From Bacillus_AD sp047238185 (lineage in GTDB: Bacteria; Bacillota; Bacilli; Bacillales; DSM-1321), in contig NZ_JBDFMI010000001.1 of assembly GCF_047238185.1 (NCBI RefSeq), positions 1,364,001 to 1,428,000 of the forward strand: a stretch of 64,000 nt of DNA. The letters are read 5' to 3'. This document shows positions 44,343 to 52,611 of this stretch, piece by piece. Position numbers and translations under genes: made by a program. The first letter of the stretch is position 1. The number at the start of each line of letters is the position of its first letter. The notes below the pieces were generated by a model. The model ran no database searches and was not told the DNA's origin. It saw nothing but the letters and a program-made list of their open reading frames with translations.

Positions 44343-44466
44343 ATTCCTGTAACGAGCAACCAAGTTTGCGAATCTATACATGTACACAAATGGGCTCAAT
44401 AGTAGAAGATCAGACTTTCAAATTGGCGGTCTTTTTTTATGCAGCTAAAGGGGCAGCATTTCTGTA
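44343..44466 (+). repeat. Array repeat copies 10-11 (divergent)
   Basis: CCTGTAACGAGCAACCAAG (like copy 4) at 44347, followed by AAATGGGCTCAATAG, a weak GACTTTCAA...GGCGGTC stem with T7, and GCAGCTAAAGGGGCAGCAT. Confidence 0.6.
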
Positions 44467-44502
44467 ATAAATGATTCCAAAAAGGATAAACGATTGCCTT
44501 AT

Positions 44503-44527
44503 CGGACAAACGGAGCAGATTGGTTAA
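44503..44527 (+). repeat. Array repeat copy 12 (half-site)
   Basis: CGGACAAACGGAGCAGATTG then GTTAA. Confidence 0.7.
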
Positions 44528-44607
44528 ATCGGAATTAGAACTATAACACTTCAATAATTGGACTATTTTTCTTAAAGGTAGGCAAGATAATATTGAGGTG
44601 GAATCAT

Positions 44608-45045
44608 TTGATAAAAATGTTAACTATTTTAATTATTACTATTCCGATTCTGTTTTTTGGTTCACTTCAAGGAAATGCACAACCTAAAGAATGTCCTGTG
44701 CTAAGTGAATTAGAGCAAATACCCATTAAGAATAGAAAAGAAGTAATAGAAGCATTACATACTTTAATACCAAAAACTTACGGAACTGGAATAGTTGATT
44801 TTCCTGATATGTACACTAAGTGGAATGTAGTAACTGCCAAACCTTTTCCTAAAACAGTTGGTGTTAAAGAAGAAAATGACTATTTTGGAATGGCAAAAAC
44901 CTTTTGTGGCAAAGAAATTGCTGAAAAATCGTGGCTTGTACGTTTGGATTTCCCCAAAGCACCTGGAGCTGATTTAGCTCAAGGTCAAATATTTTTAGCT
45001 AAAAGTAAGGAGAAAGGATGGTTTGTTTGGTTTCAATACCATTAA
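44608..45045 (+). CDS. Secreted protein of unknown function, intact array gene
   Basis: 145 residues from TTG 44608, spaced 6 bases from GAGGTGG (an in-frame TTG at 44593 lies inside the site). N-terminal signal peptide: basic start, hydrophobic core LTILIITIPILFFGSL, cleavage probably after NAQ. The mature part has two Cys and Trp/aromatic-rich end (GWFVWFQYH). No family recognised. Confidence 0.7.
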   Translation: MIKMLTILIITIPILFFGSLQGNAQPKECPVLSELEQIPIKNRKEVIEALHTLIPKTYGTGIVDFPDMYTKWNVVTAKPFPKTVGVKEENDYFGMAKTFCGKEIAEKSWLVRLDFPKAPGADLAQGQIFLAKSKEKGWFVWFQYH

Positions 45046-45061
45046 ACGGCTATCCCATATA

Positions 45062-45155
45062 GAACTAATTGGGACATTACTTCCATATCAAGAGCTTTTA
45101 TCAGCTCTTTTTTCTTATGCAACAAAAGGGGCAGGTTCGGATTATATAGTTCAGC
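45062..45155 (+). repeat. Array repeat copy 13 (complete)
   Basis: GAACTAATTGGGACATTA, hairpin AAGAGCTTTTATCAGCTCTT with T-run, then AACAAAAGGGGCAGGTTCGG. Confidence 0.7.
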
Positions 45156-45200
45156 CAGAACTTTCTGGTTGAACTTTTTTCATATGAATTTAATCTATCA

Positions 45201-45227
45201 GTAGCCAGGGTAGAACGTAAGGGGCAG
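45201..45227 (+). repeat. Array repeat copy 14, IS110 insertion site
   Basis: GTAGCCAGGGTAGAACGTAA then GGGGCAG. The IS110 left end follows immediately (TGGGACAAATG). The GTAGCYRGGGTAGAACGT part recurs beside the other IS110 copy and at 54.05 kb. Confidence 0.6.
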
Positions 45228-45382
45228 TGGGACAAATGATCCCGTCCGCTAAACTGTTCACCCCCTACTTGTAGAAATATGTTTGAGGCTGGTTGGGACT
45301 TCGATCTCGTATAACAAGCGAAGCTATAATACTACTTGGAGGATATAGGGGTACTGGTGAATTTATTAGAGGAGGAGAAAGA
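45225..45382 (+). ncRNA. Candidate bridge RNA / left end of IS110
   Basis: 158 bp between the insertion point and the transposase start. It shares hairpin GGGACAAATGATCCC, CTAAACTGTTCACCCCCTAC, GCTGGTTGGGACTTCGATCT and GTATAACAAGCGAAGCTAT with the truncated copy. The 5' hairpin differs in loop sequence but keeps its stem, as expected for a structured RNA. Confidence 0.5.
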
Positions 45383-46585
45383 ATGAACCCAGTTGTGGGT
45401 ATAGATATAGCCAAAGAAGAAAGTGAAGTACAGGCTTTTTTAGATAAAGGAAAGCCGTATGGAACAAGTTTTTCGATTAAGCATAATCGTGAAGAGTTGG
45501 GAAAGTTTATCGGTTTCTTAGGAGAGGTGAAGGCAATGACTGGGCAGATGCCTGTCATTATATTGGAATCCACAGGCCATTATCATACACCCGTTGTTCA
45601 ATGTTTAGAAGAGAATGACATACTTTATATCTTATTGAATCCCATCATTTCTCATCAAGCGAAGAAATCCAGTTTAAGAAAGGTGAAAACTGACGCATAT
45701 GATGCGTATCAACTGTGTGTTCTCTATTACAAAGAAGAGTTTGAACCTCAAAAGAGAAGAGGAATTAAGTTCTTAAATCTTCGAAATCTATCGAGACAAC
45801 AAGAAATAATGACAAATATGTATGTCGAGGCAAAATTGCATTTTCATACGATTTTAGATCAGGTTTTTCCTGAATACAGAAAGGTCTTTGGAGATCTTTT
45901 TTCGAAAGTATCTTTATCGGTATTAAAGGAATACCCTACCTCGGAGAAGGTTCTAAAGGCTGGAAAGGAAGAACTAGAAGATAAAATACGAGAACATTGT
46001 CCAAGTCGGTCTGTACAATGGGCCAAAGAAAAAGCAAGAAAGCTCATTCATTCAGCTTCTCAGAATCCTTTTCAGAAAGTTCAATATGAAAGCCATCTTA
46101 TCAATCTTAGTATGTATATCGATATTTTATTTCACTACCAAGGACACCTAACGGATTTAGAGAGCCAAATGGTATCCCTGGCAAATGAAATAGAAGAATA
46201 TAAGATTATCCAATCGATTCCTGGTATCGGTGAAAAGATTGCGGCAACAATCATTTCAGAGATTGGAGAAATTGATCGGTTTAATCACCCTAAGAAGCTA
46301 GTGGCCTTCGCTGGAATTGATCCTAGTGTCCATTCATCTGGAAAGTTTACTGCGAACATAAATCGCATAACTAAAAGAGGTTCCAGTAGACTAAGGCATA
46401 GTTTATATTTAGCTGTTTTATGTGGAATAAGAAGCTCTAGAAATAAAAAGCTCAAAGAGTTCTATGATAGAAAACGTTCAGAAGGAAAACCTTCAAAAGT
46501 TGCCATTGTAGCTTGTATCAATAAGCTGCTTCATTGGATTTATGCTTTATTGAAAAAGAACGAGAATTTCCTGGATTTAAATTAG
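45383..46585 (+). CDS. IS110-family transposase (DEDD recombinase)
   Basis: 400 residues, ATG 45383 after GGAGGAG. N-terminal RuvC-like DEDD domain: GIDIAKEE (Asp), ILESTGHYH (Glu), KTDAYDAYQL (Asp pair). C-terminal transposase_20 domain with IPGIGEKIAATIISEIG, FAGIDPSVHSSGKF and the serine region KRGSSRLRHSLY. Complete and without stops, so probably active. Confidence 0.95.
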   Translation: MNPVVGIDIAKEESEVQAFLDKGKPYGTSFSIKHNREELGKFIGFLGEVKAMTGQMPVIILESTGHYHTPVVQCLEENDILYILLNPIISHQAKKSSLRKVKTDAYDAYQLCVLYYKEEFEPQKRRGIKFLNLRNLSRQQEIMTNMYVEAKLHFHTILDQVFPEYRKVFGDLFSKVSLSVLKEYPTSEKVLKAGKEELEDKIREHCPSRSVQWAKEKARKLIHSASQNPFQKVQYESHLINLSMYIDILFHYQGHLTDLESQMVSLANEIEEYKIIQSIPGIGEKIAATIISEIGEIDRFNHPKKLVAFAGIDPSVHSSGKFTANINRITKRGSSRLRHSLYLAVLCGIRSSRNKKLKEFYDRKRSEGKPSKVAIVACINKLLHWIYALLKKNENFLDLN

Positions 46586-46611
46586 GAAATCATATTTATC
46601 CAACATAAGAA

Positions 46612-46644
46612 AAACCTTCCAAAACGAAATTGGAGGGTTATTTG
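46612..46644. terminator. Hairpin after IS110
   Basis: AACCTTCCAA / TTGGAGGGTT imperfect stem flanked by A-runs left and TTT right; possible terminator. Confidence 0.5.
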
Positions 46645-46755
46645 TCATACCCAAAAACAGTATAGCATATAAAAAAATGAAATATATAGAGAGATATTGA
46701 CAACCTATTAGCTGGTTTAGTGGAATAAGATACTAATACTAAACGGGGTAAAAAA

Positions 46756-46802
46756 TACACCATCTTACTCTAAAAATATAATTGAGTGAAATGGTGTATT
46801 AT
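46756..46802. terminator. Long hairpin downstream of the hydrolase gene
   Basis: ATACACCAT / ATGGTGTAT outer arms with inner ACTC/GAGT; lies after the minus-strand hydrolase stop. Confidence 0.5.
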
Positions 46803-46834
46803 CCATTCTTATTCACAATAGATATAACAGACCG

Positions 46835-47728
46835 TTAAATATTTGTATTTTCATCTAAGAAATTAATATAATCCATTATTGCCTTTTCAAAATATTCACC
46901 CAAGTAAATATCAAAATGCCCGCAGTTATATTTTTTTATTACACCGTTTCTAGACTGCTTAACATAGTCTAATGTTTTTTTAGCAGGAGCTATTGTATCA
47001 GTCATACAAACACCGTATAAAATCGGAGTCTCAATATTTTTAGCATATTTACCTGGCGAGTATTTAAAAAATTCAAGAACTGTTCGTGCAGGCGCTCTAT
47101 TCTCAAAACGAGATCCTTCGGGTATTAGCTTATAAAATGTTTTGTAATCAGGTACAGGCATTAACGCAGCTTTTCCAGGTGCGTCCCCTAACTTTAGCAT
47201 TATTGGATGATATCCAGTAATAGAAGATGCAATATCAGCAACTATCAAAGGAGACATTTTTAATACAGATAATAACGGGATCGTTCTAATTGTGGCAAAA
47301 GTACTTGTATATGGACACTGTGATATCGTTGCCAGAATATCGTTACGTTTAGCAGAGAGCGTTATGACGTGACCACCACTAAAGGAACTGCCGAATAATA
47401 ATATTTTACGATTATCAATCAAGTCATTTTTCTTAATAAAATCTATTGCACTGTCCCAATCTTCAAGTTGCTCTTTCACATTTATTTTTTGCCTTTTATC
47501 TCCGTCACTTATTCCGAAATTACGGTAATCAAATAAAAGACAAGCATACCCTGCATTAGCAAATCTTTCAGCATAGACGTCTAATCGCATATCACGAACG
47601 CCACCCAGCCCGTGCGCCATTACAATAACTGGACATTTTTTATCTATATTAGGCAAATAAAGCCACGCACCACATTTTGTGTTGTTTGAGTAAAAGTTAA
47701 CGTCAATACGCTTAAATGTAACGTTCAT
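46835..47728 (-). CDS. Alpha/beta hydrolase
   Basis: 297 residues from ATG 47728, 9 bases after AAGGAG (TTG 47734 is closer). VMAHGLGGVRD near 37 (oxyanion region), nucleophile elbow FGSSFSGGH near 112-120, an Asp in GVCMTDTIAP near 240, and NCGHFDIYLG (His) near the C-terminus complete a Ser-Asp-His triad. Such enzymes hydrolyse esters or act as dehalogenase/peptidase-like. Divergent from the tetR gene that probably controls it. Confidence 0.88.
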   Translation of the reverse strand: MNVTFKRIDVNFYSNNTKCGAWLYLPNIDKKCPVIVMAHGLGGVRDMRLDVYAERFANAGYACLLFDYRNFGISDGDKRQKINVKEQLEDWDSAIDFIKKNDLIDNRKILLFGSSFSGGHVITLSAKRNDILATISQCPYTSTFATIRTIPLLSVLKMSPLIVADIASSITGYHPIMLKLGDAPGKAALMPVPDYKTFYKLIPEGSRFENRAPARTVLEFFKYSPGKYAKNIETPILYGVCMTDTIAPAKKTLDYVKQSRNGVIKKYNCGHFDIYLGEYFEKAIMDYINFLDENTNI

Positions 47729-47790
47729 ATCCAACCTCTCCTTCTATTTAATAGTATTTTATAAAAACTTTCATATCATACTACAAAATA

Positions 47791-47812
47791 GAACAAATGT
47801 TTAATTTTGTTC
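47791..47812. promoter_or_regulatory. Inverted repeat in the hydrolase/tetR intergenic region
   Basis: GAACAAA-N8-TTTGTTC. A second, wider one is AATGTTCAA (47848) with TTGAACATT (47878). Candidate operators. Confidence 0.4.
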
Positions 47813-47867
47813 TCGAATAAAGTATATATAACCTCATAAATGAGGACAATGTTCAATTTCCACGTAT

Positions 47868-47912
47868 TTGTATAACTTTGAACATTTTTTTATAATAATG
47901 TACAAGCTTGTA
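47868..47912 (+). promoter_or_regulatory. Promoter and palindromic operator of tetR
   Basis: TTGTAT (47868) and TATAAT (47891) with 17-bp spacing. The perfect palindrome TACAAGCTTGTA (47901-47912) covers the expected transcription start, a classic TetR autorepression site. Confidence 0.55.
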
Positions 47913-47936
47913 AATATTTTTAGAGGGTGTTACATA

Positions 47937-48518
47937 TTGAATAGGAAAGCTGAATACAAAAGTGCTATTCGTTCAAGAAAAATGATTAGGCACGCATTTG
48001 TGGAATTAGTTTTAGAAAAAGACATAGAGAAAATCACCATTAGAAACATTGTAGAAAAAGCTGAAATAAGTAGGGGGACATTTTATGCTCATTACTCGGA
48101 TATATACGCTGTTTTTGAAGAAATTGAAAATGAAATAATGGGAGAAATAGCTGTTATTCTTAATGAATTCAAAAGTGCAGATATCATTCAAAATCCTAGA
48201 CCCTGCTTAGAAAAAATGGCTCTCTTTTTTAATCAAGATATTGAATTTTATCGAAAATCAATAAACACTAAATATACACCGAACTACGTTAAGAATATAA
48301 AAGAACTTCTCGTTGTAAAAATACTGAGTTATGAAGAAACACACTCTTCCATTCAAAAGAGTAAAGAATTTACCTTACGTGTTCATTTTTATGTAGGAGG
48401 ATTAATTTCTTTATTCCAAGAATGGCTTGAAGGAACATTTGAATGTACACTAAACGAACTAACTGCAACTATTACAAAATTTATGGTTCAAGGACTTCAA
48501 TCTAATACTTTAAAATAA
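47937..48518 (+). CDS. TetR-family transcriptional regulator
   Basis: 193 residues from TTG 47937 after AGAGGGTG. N-terminal helix-turn-helix: ITIRNIVEKAEISRGTFYAHYSDI near 37-60 is the canonical TetR signature. The C-terminal ligand domain resembles the TetR_C_8 type. Upstream frame extension covers the promoter, so it is rejected. Probably represses itself and the divergent hydrolase. Confidence 0.92.
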   Translation: MNRKAEYKSAIRSRKMIRHAFVELVLEKDIEKITIRNIVEKAEISRGTFYAHYSDIYAVFEEIENEIMGEIAVILNEFKSADIIQNPRPCLEKMALFFNQDIEFYRKSINTKYTPNYVKNIKELLVVKILSYEETHSSIQKSKEFTLRVHFYVGGLISLFQEWLEGTFECTLNELTATITKFMVQGLQSNTLK

Positions 48519-48637
48519 AAAACAAGATTTATAGGTTATTTCATTTCGAGAAAATAAGCCTTATTTCTAAGGAAGAGAATGGTGTAATAAATCAAGTTAA
48601 AAGTAGCAAAACCAGCAAAAATTGTGAATAATTACAC

Positions 48638-48745
48638 TTAAACAAACAGGTGCATTACTTCATTAAAGGAGCTGAGACGTTCAGCTTCTTTTTTTGTTAT
48701 GGCACTATCGTGGCAGTTTAGCTCAAGAAGCAGGTTAGTTCAAGC
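48638..48745 (+). repeat. Array repeat copy 15 (complete, extended)
   Basis: AAACAAACAGGTGCATTA, hairpin AGCTGA-GACG-TTCAGCT with T7, then CACTATCGTGGCAGTTTAG, CTCAAG and GCAGGTTAGTTCAAG. Confidence 0.75.
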
Positions 48746-48832
48746 AGGAATTTGTCCTATTTGAATCGAAAATAAATTAAAGCCGTTTTTTAGAAGTGGT
48801 CTTTAAATATAAATGGAGATGGTGAGTTAAAA

Positions 48833-49393
48833 ATGAACCCTTTATTGCTTGAATTTCCAACTGAATTTTATACTGAGAGATTACAAATACGGATGCCGGA
48901 GCCTGGAGATGGGAAAGTGATCTTTGATGCGTTTCAAGCCTCCATTAATGAACTTAAACCTTGGATGCTTTTTGCGCAGAAAGAACAATCCGAAGAAGAG
49001 GCAGAAATTATTATTAGAGATTCTTATGTGAAATTTATAAAACGTGAGGATTTACAACTGCTTGTTTTTCATAAGGATACAGGTGAGTTTATCGCTTCTT
49101 CTGGGTTACACCGAATTGATTGGTCTGTCCGAAAGTTCGAAATAGGATATTGGATTGATTCTCGTTATAGTGGAAAAGGATACATAACAGAAGCAGTACA
49201 AGGAATCGCTACATTTGCATTTAATGATTTAAAAGCTCGTAGAATTGAAATAAGGTGTGATTCCAGAAATGTGAAAAGCCGTAAAATCCCTGAAAGAATA
49301 GGGTTTACGTTAGAAGGTATTTTAAAAAGTAATGCCATTTCTGTGGATGGAAATGGACTTAGAGATACTTGCATTTATGCCAAGGTAAAATAA
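48833..49393 (+). CDS. GNAT acetyltransferase, RimJ/RimL-like, intact array gene
   Basis: 186 residues from ATG 48833. Standard N-terminus FYTERLQIRMPEPGDG, substrate region IGYWIDSRYSG and acetyl-CoA loop GKGYITEAVQGI near 118-130, then RCDSRNVKSRKIPERIGF. Could N-acetylate a ribosomal protein, antibiotic or amino acid; no drug-specific feature is visible. The only intact GNAT of the array. Confidence 0.9.
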   Translation: MNPLLLEFPTEFYTERLQIRMPEPGDGKVIFDAFQASINELKPWMLFAQKEQSEEEAEIIIRDSYVKFIKREDLQLLVFHKDTGEFIASSGLHRIDWSVRKFEIGYWIDSRYSGKGYITEAVQGIATFAFNDLKARRIEIRCDSRNVKSRKIPERIGFTLEGILKSNAISVDGNGLRDTCIYAKVK

Positions 49394-49436
49394 GTTTCCA
49401 TAGGGAGATATGTTTGAATTGGGAAGTATCTTATTT

Positions 49437-49520
49437 AAATTAACACGGTGTTGAGCTGAAGAATTGGGCTGTCATTTAGACAGCTTTTCTTATGCTGTTA
49501 ACAGGGCAGGTGAGTTGAAG
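49437..49520 (+). repeat. Array repeat copy 16 (complete)
   Basis: AATTAACACGGTGTTGAG, hairpin GGGCTGTCATTTAGACAGC with TTTTC, then TGTTAACAGGGCAGGTGAG and TTGAA. Confidence 0.75.
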
Positions 49521-49584
49521 AAAGAGGATTTTTTATTAACTTGAAGAATAGTAACTATTTCAGATTTATTAAGGGGGATTGAAT

Positions 49585-49635
49585 ATGCAATTAACTGATC
49601 CTACAACTTTTACAGATTGGATACAGCCACATTTG
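49585..49635 (+). pseudogene. Methyltransferase pseudogene, 5' part
   Basis: ATG 49585 after AAGGGGGA gives 17 codons (MQLTDPTTFTDWIQPHL) before the IS21 element. The same protein resumes in the same phase at 51836 (YKHLSDTQGKYIYSW). Confidence 0.8.
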
Positions 49636-49686
49636 TAAATGTCAACATAAATATGTACACTTTCGCTTGGATAAGGATGTACAGAA

Positions 49687-50445
49687 TTACTCGTTCTCTT
49701 TTGCTAAATGATCCTTTAATCGGTATGAATCACCTATCATAGGCACAACTGTCGCATGATGTAAAATGCGGTCTAATATGGCATTGGCCAGTTTAGGTTC
49801 CTGAAATATTTCATCCCACGCTTTGAAATTCACATTGGTTGTTAAGATGGTACTTCTTTTTTCATATCTTCGATCAATCAGCTGGAAAAACAACTTAGCG
49901 TCTTCGTGATCAATCGGTAAATAACCGATTTCATCGATGATTAACAGTCTGTATTTGCTGTAATGCTTCAAACGGCTCTCTAACCGATTTTCTAATCGAG
50001 CTTTCCTCAAATTTTGAATCAAGTCATGGCACTTAATAAAATAGGTACTCGTCCGTTTCTTTGCTGCCGCAATCCCTATTGCTGTGGCCAAATGGGTTTT
50101 ACCGACACCACTTGGTCCTAAAAACACAATATTTTCATTCTCCTCGATAAAACGCAATGTAAGGAAGTCTAGAATCTGCTGTTGGTTAATCGATGTTTGA
50201 AAGGTAAAATCGAAATCTTTCACCTCCTTAAAATGAGGGAAAGCTGCGACCTTCACCATCGATTGCGTCATGTTTTTCTCCCGTATGTCTATTTCATACG
50301 CAGTCAACTTGATTAATGTGTCGATAAATGACATCTGATGCTTTACGCTGAAGTCTACGATTTCATTTAAATGTAAGCTCATTTGCTTTAACTTTAGATA
50401 GTCAAGATTCCATAATAATTGTTGATAGTTTGTAGTTGGATTCAT
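49687..50445 (-). CDS. istB: IstB-type ATP-binding transposition helper
   Basis: 252 residues, AAA+ ATPase of IS21. Walker A LGPSGVGKTHLA near 105-116, Walker B LLIIDEIGYLPI near 166, and TTNVNFKAWDEIFQ. It assembles on DNA to activate IstA. The ATG overlaps the istA stop (TAATG), indicating coupled translation. Confidence 0.95.
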   Translation of the reverse strand: MNPTTNYQQLLWNLDYLKLKQMSLHLNEIVDFSVKHQMSFIDTLIKLTAYEIDIREKNMTQSMVKVAAFPHFKEVKDFDFTFQTSINQQQILDFLTLRFIEENENIVFLGPSGVGKTHLATAIGIAAAKKRTSTYFIKCHDLIQNLRKARLENRLESRLKHYSKYRLLIIDEIGYLPIDHEDAKLFFQLIDRRYEKRSTILTTNVNFKAWDEIFQEPKLANAILDRILHHATVVPMIGDSYRLKDHLAKENE

Positions 50446-51728
50446 TATTTATACACTTCTCCAATCGTTGCTAAATTCCGTTTTGCTAAATCGTCGATTT
50501 CAGGATAATGAGGGGTGGAAACAAGTAAGCTTGCCTTATAATGTTCCTCTTGATAATTAAGTTTAGCGTTACTAATTGGATGTTGGGCGATCAGTTTCAT
50601 GTTATAATAAATCCACAAGTAGTCATCATACACCTGTAAGCCTACTTTTTTTCCTTGATATTCTGGTGGTACAGAGTATTGATTCGATTTGTAGGAAATC
50701 ATGTTTGATGCATTGACTTTTACATGTGTATGTTTGATGCGATAGGAATCTCTTACTTTGTCAGTTGGTAGCTGGAGTAAGTGGTTCCTTTCTTTTTTGA
50801 ATTCCATAATCGGTATTTTCCCCGTTCCTTGATGGATCTGGTGATTCATTCTATTCCCTAAATCCTGTATGAATAGATGAAGTTCCTCCATTGTCAGTTG
50901 ACCTTGGTACGCATGAATTTCATCAAGGAGTTTCATTGTGGATTCAATTTTCCCCTTGGTTCTCGGTCGTCCTGCAATACATGGTTTGACTTTAAAATCA
51001 AAGTCCCTCGCAAACTGATCAAATTTCGCATTCACTTTCCCAGGTTGATAATCAGTCCTCGCTTCATCCATTACCGTTTTCATATTATCCGTAAGGATTT
51101 CAGCTGGAACTCCGCCAATTGCTTCAAAAGTATCTGTTAAAAAAGAAAGTAAGGTACTCTGTGACTTAGAAAGACTTAATTGAAATGTTCGGAATCTGGA
51201 ATTTGATAAAATGAAAGCCGCCACATTGACTTCTATCTTTTCTCCCTCTTTGGTTTCGAATAAAATGTTTTCCTTCCAATCTAATTGGGCCTGCTTACCT
51301 GGTGGCGTTTCAAATCGGACTGTCCCTTTGGGTGAAGAAATACGTTTATCCTCTTCAAAGTAGGCATTAAATTCAGGTGTACGAGCTATATACGCACGGA
51401 AGGTTGAAGCTCCACATTCCAATCCATGATTGTCTTTTAGGTACTGCCAAAGCATACGACGGTAATAAAATACCTGTTTTGAATCTTCTGATAACAATGC
51501 GGCTATTATTTCATAATAAGGATCAATCTTTGAGGGCTTTTCCCTTTTTCTTTTTGGGATAAAGCCATTTAGATATTTATCAATTGTCCGCCGATCCACA
51601 CCCAATTCCTTTGCTAGCTTACTTTTATTGATTTTCATTTTCATATGCTCCATAATCTGTTTGAATTTCGGTAAGTCTGAAAGACTTTTAATCTCAAAAT
51701 CGATATCAATATTCATTGTTATGTACAT
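50445..51728 (-). CDS. istA: IstA-type transposase (DDE)
   Basis: 427 residues from ATG 51728 behind GGGGGG. N-terminal helix-turn-helix KLAKELGVDRRTIDKYLNG, then a DDE core: AQLDWKE (Asp), EILTDNMKTV (Asp), TKGKIESTMK (Glu). C-terminal beta-barrel segment SYKSNQYSVPPEYQGKKVGL. Complete, no stops. An in-frame upstream extension would run into the element end. Confidence 0.95.
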   Translation of the reverse strand: MYITMNIDIDFEIKSLSDLPKFKQIMEHMKMKINKSKLAKELGVDRRTIDKYLNGFIPKRKREKPSKIDPYYEIIAALLSEDSKQVFYYRRMLWQYLKDNHGLECGASTFRAYIARTPEFNAYFEEDKRISSPKGTVRFETPPGKQAQLDWKENILFETKEGEKIEVNVAAFILSNSRFRTFQLSLSKSQSTLLSFLTDTFEAIGGVPAEILTDNMKTVMDEARTDYQPGKVNAKFDQFARDFDFKVKPCIAGRPRTKGKIESTMKLLDEIHAYQGQLTMEELHLFIQDLGNRMNHQIHQGTGKIPIMEFKKERNHLLQLPTDKVRDSYRIKHTHVKVNASNMISYKSNQYSVPPEYQGKKVGLQVYDDYLWIYYNMKLIAQHPISNAKLNYQEEHYKASLLVSTPHYPEIDDLAKRNLATIGEVYK

Positions 51729-51835
51729 ACTAATCCCCCCAAGATTAGTATGTAGATTCATATCAAATTTGTACATATTTATTCGAGCAATACTGTACAT
51801 ATTTAAATTAGCATTTCTAACATTCGATAGAATGG

Positions 51836-52355
51836 TACAAACACCTTAGTGATACTCAGGGTAAATACATATATTCTTGGAATTCTACACTTACAGAGCT
51901 TAATGGAGAATCAATTTTTGATGAAGAAGTAACTCAAATCATAGCTAATAAGAAAGTATTAGATGTTGGATGTGGTCACGGCGATTTTACAAATAAGTGT
52001 AGTTTGGTAGCAAAAGAAATAACAGGCTTTGATGTAACAGATAATTTCTTACAATCTGGATTAGAAGATAAAAAAATTTGAAACATCAATCGGAACTCCT
52101 ATTTTAAACCTAATTAATAAAAGAATTGATCTTAGCAATTTCTCTTTTACTATGGTTGAAGTAATAAATAGTACAGAGTATCTTAAATCTCCATTGGATG
52201 TTTTGAAATTACGTTGTTTTGGTCAACACCCTTCCATTTATAAAACGTTAAAAGAAAAGGATTTGTATGAAATCTCTAAAATTTTTGAGCGGAATGCTAC
52301 AGAAAATGGCTTGCCTACAACATTTTCACGTTATATAGTTCGAGCAACTGTTTAA
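51836..52355 (+). pseudogene. Methyltransferase pseudogene, 3' part with deletion
   Basis: Continues YKHLSDTQGKYIYSWNS..., with SAM motif I KVLDVGCGHGDF near 51955-51990. After LQSGLEDKKI the frame stops at 52079; the final part (FETSIGTPILNLINKRIDLS ... FSRYIVRATV) is in another frame, with the middle of a methyltransferase fold missing. So the gene has both an IS21 insertion and an internal deletion/frameshift. Confidence 0.8.
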
Positions 52356-52365
52356 TCTACATCTT

Positions 52366-52450
52366 ACTGAACTAACAGTGGCATTACTCCAATTTCGAGG
52401 GCTGTGTGATCAGTTCTTTTTTTGTTTTACAACTAAATGGGCCGGTTGAA
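52366..52450 (+). repeat. Array repeat copy 17 (complete)
   Basis: GAACTAACAGTGGCATTA, hairpin GGGCTGTGTGATCAGTTC with T7, then CAACTAAATGGGCCGGTTG. Confidence 0.75.
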
Positions 52451-52611
52451 TATGGATTTTACGTTATGAGGAACGAAGAAAAAGTAATAAATAATATGAT
52501 TTTTCTATTTAACAGGCGCTTAATCTTAAAATTATTCCAAAACTTCAAATTAATGTATACTTTTTGTGTATCATATTTTATTCATATAATTCATAAGAAA
52601 GAAGGATAATT

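Larger units (their letters stand above)
45225..46732 (+). mobile_element. IS110-family insertion sequence, complete copy
   Basis: Left end from about 45225 (non-coding, structured), intact transposase 45383-46585, and a short right end that must stop before TACTAAACGGGGTA at 46735, where array-like sequence resumes. IS110 elements lack long inverted repeats and make no clear target duplication, so the right end cannot be fixed by eye. Confidence 0.8.
49636..51835 (-). mobile_element. IS21-family insertion sequence
   Basis: About 2.2 kb carrying istA and istB on the minus strand. Ends resemble each other: TGTAAATG...AAATATGTACA on the left and, reversed, TGTTAGAAATG...AAATATGTACA on the right, with repeated ATATGTACA inside both. 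About 13 bp between the apparent right terminus and the resumed gene are unexplained, so no target duplication can be called. Confidence 0.85.

Noticed and set aside
45293..45382. Upstream extension of the IS110 transposase to position 45293
   Set aside because: GGAGGAG sits just before ATG 45383, the extra residues are not conserved in the second copy, and the DNA there is the structured left end.
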